A stretch of 36,665 nucleotides of DNA from contig NZ_JAGGKC010000034.1 in NCBI RefSeq assembly GCF_017873395.1, forward strand, positions 1 to 36,665, in the 5' to 3' direction. The position numbers and the translations under genes were made by a program. How positions within the stretch are numbered: the first letter of the stretch is position 1; each line of letters begins with the position of its first letter. Source of the stretch: Youngiibacter multivorans. GTDB lineage: Bacteria; Bacillota; Clostridia; Clostridiales; Clostridiaceae. A model generated the notes under the pieces. The model saw only the letters and a program-made list of their open reading frames with translations. It was not told the origin of the DNA and ran no database searches. Shown piece by piece: positions 32,853-36,665 of this stretch.

Positions 32853-32966
32853 GATGATCAAGACCATCAAACCAAGATGACTAAACCACTATTACAAGAT
32901 GACCAAAAACCATCAAGAAAGTGTTATTTAACCATCAAGACAAGATGACCTAAACCATCAAGACCT
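32853..32966. repeat. Degenerate ~23-bp tandem repeat, about five copies
   Basis: Units start at 32853, 32876, 32898, 32921 and 32944 (periods 23, 22, 23, 23). The shared core is GATGACC followed by ACCATCAAGA; the second and fourth units are the most diverged. The period is not a multiple of three and stops abound, so this is not a protein repeat. There is no unique spacer between units, so it is not a CRISPR. Confidence 0.75.
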
Positions 32967-33161
32967 ACCCAATACCGCACGTGTTAGACATACGAACCTT
33001 GAGAAAGCAAGTATGTTGCAAATGCACAGAAGATTCAAGATACTGTAGCAGGACATCTTCAATGGTTAACCAAAACTGCACCTCCTGAGATAACAAAAGG
33101 CACAAGTTGTCATAGGTGTTGAACGCTCAGAACTTGCAACAGAGGTAACCGAAAAGAAAGG

Positions 33162-33183
33162 AGTGTACATTGATTAGTACACT
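33162..33183. repeat. Inverted repeat AGTGTAC...GTACACT
   Basis: Perfect 7-bp arms separated by 8 bases, about 180 bases upstream of the PTS IIC gene. Possible operator or remnant end; unproven. Confidence 0.4.
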
Positions 33184-33198
33184 AAATACCATACCAAG

Positions 33199-33270
33199 GC
33201 TGGGATGAATTCCTACTATCAGGACCGATGTGGTTATGATAAGCATAAAGAATTCATCTCAGCTGTTTTT
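33199..33270 (+). terminator. Long 14-bp hairpin followed by U-rich tract
   Basis: GCTGGGATGAATTC (33199-33212) pairs with GAATTCATCTCAGC (33250-33263) along all 14 positions (one G-U pair). The loop is 37 bases and UGUUUUU follows. It lies about 95 bases before the PTS IIC start. A large-loop terminator, an attenuator of the downstream gene, or the end hairpin of a lost mobile element are all possible. Confidence 0.55.
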
Positions 33271-33288
33271 ATTTGAAAATAAATCCCA

Positions 33289-33317
33289 TTGATATTCCAT
33301 TAAAAATAAAATATCCT
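33289..33317 (+). promoter_or_regulatory. Candidate promoter of the PTS IIC gene
   Basis: TTGATA (33289-33294), 17-base spacer, TATCCT (33312-33317), 45 bases before the ATG. The -10 box is only partly consensus. Confidence 0.4.
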
Positions 33318-33362
33318 TAACCCATAGGGAATCACTCGCCTGCAAGGCACAAGGAGGATCTT

Positions 33363-34391
33363 ATGGCAAAGACTAAGAAGATTCCAGATATCAGGGGATA
33401 CCTGGTTAAGGTATTGAACGGGATGGCCCTCGGGCTCTTTTCATCTCTTCTAATTGGACTAATAGTCTCCCAGATCGGCAAGATACTGGGAATAGCTTTC
33501 ATGGTCAATTTCGGAACCATCGCTCAAGACCTCATGGGTCCGGCAATAGGTGTAGCTGTTGCATACAGTGTAGGCGCTCCACCGTTGGGAATCTTCGCTT
33601 CTGCAGTAACCGGCGCAATAGGCGCAGGAACTGTACGATTCGTAGATGGAGCAGCCCTCATAAGGATAGGTGAACCTGTAGGTGCATTCGTTGCAGCTCT
33701 TGCAGGAGCAGAGCTTTCAAAGAGGATAGCAGGCAAGACTAAGGTGGACATAGTCCTTGTACCCCTCTCAGTAATTGTAGCTGGAGGACTTATCGGAAAC
33801 TATATCGCTCCCTACATAGCGACATTCATGACCTTCGTTGGCAATCTCGTAAATCTTGCTACAGAGCTCCAACCCATACCCATGGGAATACTGGTATCGA
33901 CAATAATGGGAATAGTCCTCACGCTTCCTATCAGCTCAGCAGCCCTTGCAGTCTCGCTAGGTCTATCTGGCATAGCGGCAGGAGCAAGCACCGTAGGCTG
34001 TGCCTGCCAGATGGTAGGATTTGCAGTAGCCTCATTCAGGGAAAACGGCGTAGGCGGCCTCATATCCCAGGGATTGGGCACATCAATGCTTCAGATCCCG
34101 AACATAATAAAGAATCCGAAGATATGGATACCCCCAACACTGTCAGCGGCAATACTGGGGCCGGTGGCAAGCTATGTATTCAAGATGGAGGGAACGAAAC
34201 TTGGTGCAGGCATGGGAACTTCAGGGCTTGTCGGACAGTTTGCAACAATCGATGCCATGGGGTCAAGCTCTAGGACGCTGATGCTCATTGCCCTCTTGCA
34301 CTTTATACTACCGGCAATACTTACGCTGATCTTTTCCGAGATAATGAGGAAGAAAGGCCTTATAAAACCTGGAGACATGAAGCTGGGATAG
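33363..34391 (+). CDS. PfoR-type PTS EIIC-like membrane protein
   Basis: A 342-residue, strongly hydrophobic protein of the PTS_EIIC_2 / PfoR group (COG3641). It has about eight to ten membrane segments and many glycine- and alanine-rich helices, such as GPAIGVAVAYSVGAPPLGIFASAVTGAIGAGTVRF and LGLSGIAAGASTVGCACQMVGFAVASFRENG, the most conserved block of the group. PfoR was named for an effect on perfringolysin expression; biochemical function is uncertain, and a sugar substrate has not been established. No IIA or IIB domain is attached or adjacent. GGAGG precedes the ATG by 5 bases. Ends at its own terminator. Confidence 0.88.
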   Translation: MAKTKKIPDIRGYLVKVLNGMALGLFSSLLIGLIVSQIGKILGIAFMVNFGTIAQDLMGPAIGVAVAYSVGAPPLGIFASAVTGAIGAGTVRFVDGAALIRIGEPVGAFVAALAGAELSKRIAGKTKVDIVLVPLSVIVAGGLIGNYIAPYIATFMTFVGNLVNLATELQPIPMGILVSTIMGIVLTLPISSAALAVSLGLSGIAAGASTVGCACQMVGFAVASFRENGVGGLISQGLGTSMLQIPNIIKNPKIWIPPTLSAAILGPVASYVFKMEGTKLGAGMGTSGLVGQFATIDAMGSSSRTLMLIALLHFILPAILTLIFSEIMRKKGLIKPGDMKLG

Positions 34392-34397
34392 AATATC

Positions 34398-34427
34398 AGG
34401 AGCCCATGGCACACGCCATGGGCTCCT
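34398..34427. terminator. Bidirectional terminator between the IIC and AlkD genes
   Basis: Perfect 13-bp stem AGGAGCCCATGGC / GCCATGGGCTCCT with a 4-nt loop, followed by UUUCAUCUUUCC on the plus strand. The convergent minus-strand gene ends at 34429. Confidence 0.9.
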
Positions 34428-34428
34428 T

Positions 34429-35130
34429 TCATCTTTCCATTTTCTTGATCTTCTTCCCTACTCTATCCTTATACCTTACGAGATAATCAGTTACAGTCTG
34501 AATATTGCAGTTGTTTTCAGCTATTGCCGGCTTTATCTTTCCAATATTCTCACTGGCTTCCATGACATAATCATAGAGTGGTGCTACATAAAGTCCTGTG
34601 AGAACCAGGAAGTTCTTCATTGCATTCTGAAGATGCACACCTTCATCCTGTATCCTTTCTGCGGCATCATCCACTATTTTCCTTATCTCATCCAGGTCAA
34701 AGGCTTCATCCTCCATGAATGAGAACATGGTAGAAAGTGTCCCATAACCTGCGCATGCAGTCATCTCGTCATCGCTTCTTATCCACTTCCTTGCAGCATC
34801 AAGGCCTAAATCTGACTTTGCTGCAACCACAGGCACACACCTTTCAGACAGCATGCTCCAGTATGCCATAGAAACCCACAAGTCCAGAGTCTCCATATCC
34901 ATCTTCGAAGCATCAGCAATTTGACCAGCAAGATACATGGCATCAGAGTTGCCTGAGTCATATAGCTTTAGAGCAAGCTCATGGTCCTTTTTCGTCTTCC
35001 TGATGATTTCCTTCAGGTCTCCTGTCTTCACACCAAACAGAGGCTCCTTCGCGCCGTGGGAGATATATATCTTCTTCGTTGCTGCATTTCCCTTTGACTT
35101 CAGATATTCCATGACCTCATTAAGTTCCAT
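34429..35130 (-). CDS. AlkD-type DNA alkylation repair protein
   Basis: A 233-residue all-helical, HEAT-like-repeat protein of the AlkC/AlkD family, DNA glycosylases that remove N3/N7-alkylated purines. Seen: FGVKTGDLKEIIRKTKKDHELALKLYDSGNSDAMYLAGQIAD near the N-terminus and the WVSMAYWSMLSERCVPVVAAKS helix region. Starts 9 bases after the chromate-transporter gene, so they are co-transcribed, although no functional link is obvious. Family assignment is good; a glycosylase activity of this subgroup is inferred. Confidence 0.85.
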   Translation of the reverse strand: MELNEVMEYLKSKGNAATKKIYISHGAKEPLFGVKTGDLKEIIRKTKKDHELALKLYDSGNSDAMYLAGQIADASKMDMETLDLWVSMAYWSMLSERCVPVVAAKSDLGLDAARKWIRSDDEMTACAGYGTLSTMFSFMEDEAFDLDEIRKIVDDAAERIQDEGVHLQNAMKNFLVLTGLYVAPLYDYVMEASENIGKIKPAIAENNCNIQTVTDYLVRYKDRVGKKIKKMER

Positions 35131-35139
35131 AATCGTCTC

Positions 35140-36321
35140 CTATATCAGCTGTGCAGCGTATCCAATTAGACCGCCTGCAACTATAAGCCATGCAGAATTT
35201 AGCTTTGTCCTCATCAACACCGCAAAGGATGCAGCAAAAAGCGCTATTGTTAGCGGGTCCACCAGGGACTCCATTCCGAGCTTCAGAGTAACCGAAGCCA
35301 TGAGACCCATTGAAGCGATGTTCACTCCATCAAGTATGGCAGAAAATACTTTAGAAGACCTCAGCTTCGGGATCACAGGATTGAGCAGCCAAACAAGAAG
35401 GAACGATGGCAGGAATATACCAATGGTTCCGGCTATGGCACCCGGTATTCCCTGTATAAGGTATCCTACGAATGTGGCTGTGGTAAACACCGGACCCGGA
35501 GTGAACTGCCCAACAGCAACCGCATCAAGCAGCTGCTGGCTGGTAATCACACCAAACCTGTCGACGAATTCAGACCGAAGGAATGCAATAAGTACATATC
35601 CACTTCCATAGAGTACAGAGCCAATCTTAAGGAATGTGAGAAATATACCCGATACCTCCATATTTCCCTGTGGCTTTTGCAAAGCTGCTGTAATCCCTGC
35701 CATCGGCATGTACCACAGGGAGAAAAGCTTTCCCTTTAAAAGACTGCTGTTCCTTATGACGAGCATAGCAATTCCTGCCATCAGAAGGAGAGGAATCTCC
35801 TTCACTCCATACAGTGAAAGCCCGACAACCACAACTACGAAAACAGCGGCGAGTGGGCTCTTGATGACCGACTTTCCAAGCCTGTAAAGCGCCTGGAGTA
35901 TTATAGCCATGATTACAGCCTTGATCCCATAAAGTGCACCTGTCAGCTCTGGAAGCGAGCCATATGACACATACATCCAAGCGAAGAAGAGTACTATGAG
36001 CATGGCTGGAAGTATGAAGGATATTCCTGCTATAAACAGTCCCGCAAGACCTCCCCTGTCAAATCCCAGATGAATCGCAAGCTCAGTCGAGTTAGGTCCC
36101 GGGATAAGGTTAGTGGCACCTATAAGGTCCATGAATTTCTCACGGGATAGCCATTTTCTCTTCTTTACCACCTCTTCGTCCATCATGGCTGTATGTGCCG
36201 CAGGACCTCCGAATGCAGTTACCCCAAGCTTCAGGAACACACTGAATATTTCCTTTAGCCTCTCTTTCTTCTCATCAGGGGGAAGATCCCTGTATCTCAT
36301 CTCATTAAAATCTTTTTCCAT
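35140..36321 (-). CDS. chrA: Chromate (ChrA/CHR) family transporter, two-domain form
   Basis: A 393-residue membrane protein with two homologous CHR domains. The first has KLGVTAFGGPAAHTAMMDEEVVKKRKWL and GATNLIPGPNSTELAIHLGF; the second has FLKIGSVLYGSGYVLIAFL and LLDAVAVGQFTPGPVFTTATFVGYL. These are the FGGP-H and PGP patterns of long-chain CHR proteins, which export chromate or take up sulfate-like oxyanions. The frame is open to 36345, but the ATG at 36321 is preferred for its GGAGG 5 bases upstream. Promoter and a 21-base palindrome lie just upstream. Divergent from the fluoride riboswitch unit. Confidence 0.92.
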   Translation of the reverse strand: MEKDFNEMRYRDLPPDEKKERLKEIFSVFLKLGVTAFGGPAAHTAMMDEEVVKKRKWLSREKFMDLIGATNLIPGPNSTELAIHLGFDRGGLAGLFIAGISFILPAMLIVLFFAWMYVSYGSLPELTGALYGIKAVIMAIILQALYRLGKSVIKSPLAAVFVVVVVGLSLYGVKEIPLLLMAGIAMLVIRNSSLLKGKLFSLWYMPMAGITAALQKPQGNMEVSGIFLTFLKIGSVLYGSGYVLIAFLRSEFVDRFGVITSQQLLDAVAVGQFTPGPVFTTATFVGYLIQGIPGAIAGTIGIFLPSFLLVWLLNPVIPKLRSSKVFSAILDGVNIASMGLMASVTLKLGMESLVDPLTIALFAASFAVLMRTKLNSAWLIVAGGLIGYAAQLI

Positions 36322-36359
36322 AAGTACCTCCAAAATTTGCAACATTTACTGTTCTTTCC

Positions 36360-36401
36360 ATTATACATAGGACACAACCTATATGGTATTAATTACCATA
36401 T
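36360..36401 (-). promoter_or_regulatory. chrA promoter with overlapping palindrome
   Basis: On the minus strand a consensus TATAAT (36360-36365) lies about 39 bases before the chrA start. The position expected for the -35 falls inside a 21-base near-perfect palindrome ATATGGTA-n5-TACCATAT (36381-36401). A poor -35 overlapped by a palindrome suggests control by a dimeric regulator. Confidence 0.6.
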
Positions 36402-36441
36402 TGTTTTCCGAAAATTAACGAATGGAACACTGAAATTAACA

Positions 36442-36471
36442 TTGCATACACACCGGTTGCCATGCTAATAT
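36442..36471 (+). promoter_or_regulatory. Promoter of the fluoride riboswitch transcript
   Basis: TTGCAT (36442-36447), 18-base spacer, TAATAT (36466-36471). Transcription would start just at or before the riboswitch aptamer. Confidence 0.55.
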
Positions 36472-36474
36472 TTC

Positions 36475-36568
36475 TACAGGGGAATGAACGTCTCCCTTGG
36501 CTGATGCCAGAACCGCATTTTGTGCTGATGACTTCTGTGATCTCTGATCCGGAACCATCGGCTTTTTT
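36475..36568 (+). ncRNA. Fluoride (crcB-motif) riboswitch with intrinsic terminator
   Basis: Aptamer 36475-36539. Recognisable parts: GGGGAATGAACGTCTCCC, a small extra hairpin TGGC-TGAT-GCCA, AACCGC, and the conserved GTGCTGATGACTTCTGTG, matching the family's AACCGC...GCUGAUGRnnnCUAC pattern. Long-range pairs fit the known fold: ACAG (36476-36479) with CUGU (36535-36538), and GAA-C-GUC in the 5' part with GACUUC in the 3' part. Expression platform: GCUGAUG (36524-36530), part of the aptamer, can instead pair with CAUCGGC (36556-36562), with UUC/GAA extending the stem, followed by six U. Fluoride binding would prevent this terminator and switch on the downstream gene, which lies beyond the window. 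Confidence 0.85.
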
Positions 36569-36665
36569 ATTTAAGGAGCATTCCTGTAATGAAAAAACCT
36601 GAACTTTGAAAAAGGAGACCCATAGCAATACAATGAAAGTGTGCTGATCCAGGACAAGAAAGGCA
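36569..36665 (+). other. Leader after the riboswitch; gene start not resolved
   Basis: Two ribosome-site-like strings are present: AAGGAG followed by an ATG that opens only a 6-codon frame (MKKPEL), and AAAGGAG at about 36613. An open frame runs to the window end from about 36632 (with a GTG, then LIQDKKG), but it is too short to identify. The controlled gene, expected to be a fluoride exporter (CrcB/Fluc or CLC-F) or a fluoride-sensitive enzyme, is outside the window. Confidence 0.4.

Noticed and set aside
32853..32966. Possible CRISPR array (regular ~23-base periodicity)
   Set aside because: The repeats are contiguous and degenerate with no unique spacers between them, and no cas genes are in the window.
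32998..33177. Possible IS66-type TnpC zinc-finger remnant (RTLRKQVCCKC-like reading) upstream of the PTS IIC gene
   Set aside because: Only one short cysteine-bearing stretch matches loosely, surrounding frames do not continue the similarity, and no DDE block follows. Too weak to call.
36389..36628. 79-codon minus-strand frame at the right edge
   Set aside because: It lies antisense to the fluoride riboswitch and its promoter, and has no ribosome site or family resemblance.

Overview
The window looks like chromosomal DNA from an anaerobic, low-to-mid GC Firmicute of the class Clostridia. Reasons: strong AGGAGG-type ribosome sites with some TTG/GTG starts, sigma-A-like promoters, a superoxide reductase (desulfoferrodoxin), a SatP-type acetate carrier, a PfoR-type PTS IIC protein, and an atpI-B-E-F-H-A-G-D-C operon. 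No rRNA, tRNA or CRISPR was seen. The genus cannot be fixed from the sequence alone.

Layout. (1) 1-1628 is decayed DNA holding an IS1182-type transposase relic. (2) 1629-7867 is a minus-strand amino-acid/sulfur island: two paralogous PatB/MalY-type C-S lyases flank an APC permease, a 5'-truncated M20 amidohydrolase and a MATE exporter. In order of transcription it reads lyase 2, permease, broken amidohydrolase, MATE, lyase 1. (3) 8683-11892 (minus) carries a DUF401 membrane protein, two tandem G3E (CobW-like) P-loop proteins and desulfoferrodoxin. (4) 12038-14839 carries a MarR regulator, a CxxC peroxiredoxin-like protein, and RidA divergent from a YheO/DauR-type regulator. (5) 14864-17520 holds a small membrane-anchored protein and a 732-residue membrane/spermidine-synthase fusion that looks richer in A+T than its neighbours. 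(6) 17668-20314: folC divergent from a phosphoribosyltransferase and a GtrA protein. (7) 20369-26832: the complete F1Fo ATP synthase operon with a well-formed promoter; its epsilon subunit is only 85 residues and lacks the C-terminal helical domain.

(8) 26833-27527 is mostly non-coding and contains a Fur-box-like palindrome in front of a 29-codon AlbA_2-type remnant. (9) 27528-29836: a MarR regulator and an ABC multidrug-type exporter, with two identical palindromic operators placed on the promoter. (10) SatP carrier, then an orphan class II Fic protein. (11) 32215-33362 is about 1.1 kb of decayed or repetitive DNA with an (AACC)-rich tract, a degenerate 23-bp tandem repeat and a long hairpin. 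(12) 33363-36321: PfoR-type PTS IIC, AlkD-type DNA glycosylase, ChrA-type transporter. (13) At the right edge, a promoter, a fluoride (crcB) riboswitch and its intrinsic terminator point out of the window at an unseen gene.

The most notable items are the fluoride riboswitch with a readable switching mechanism, the DUF401/double-G3E/superoxide-reductase group, the duplicated C-S lyase island with a broken deacylase, the short epsilon subunit, and the MarR operator geometry. All family names come from recognising motifs by eye; no database search was run.
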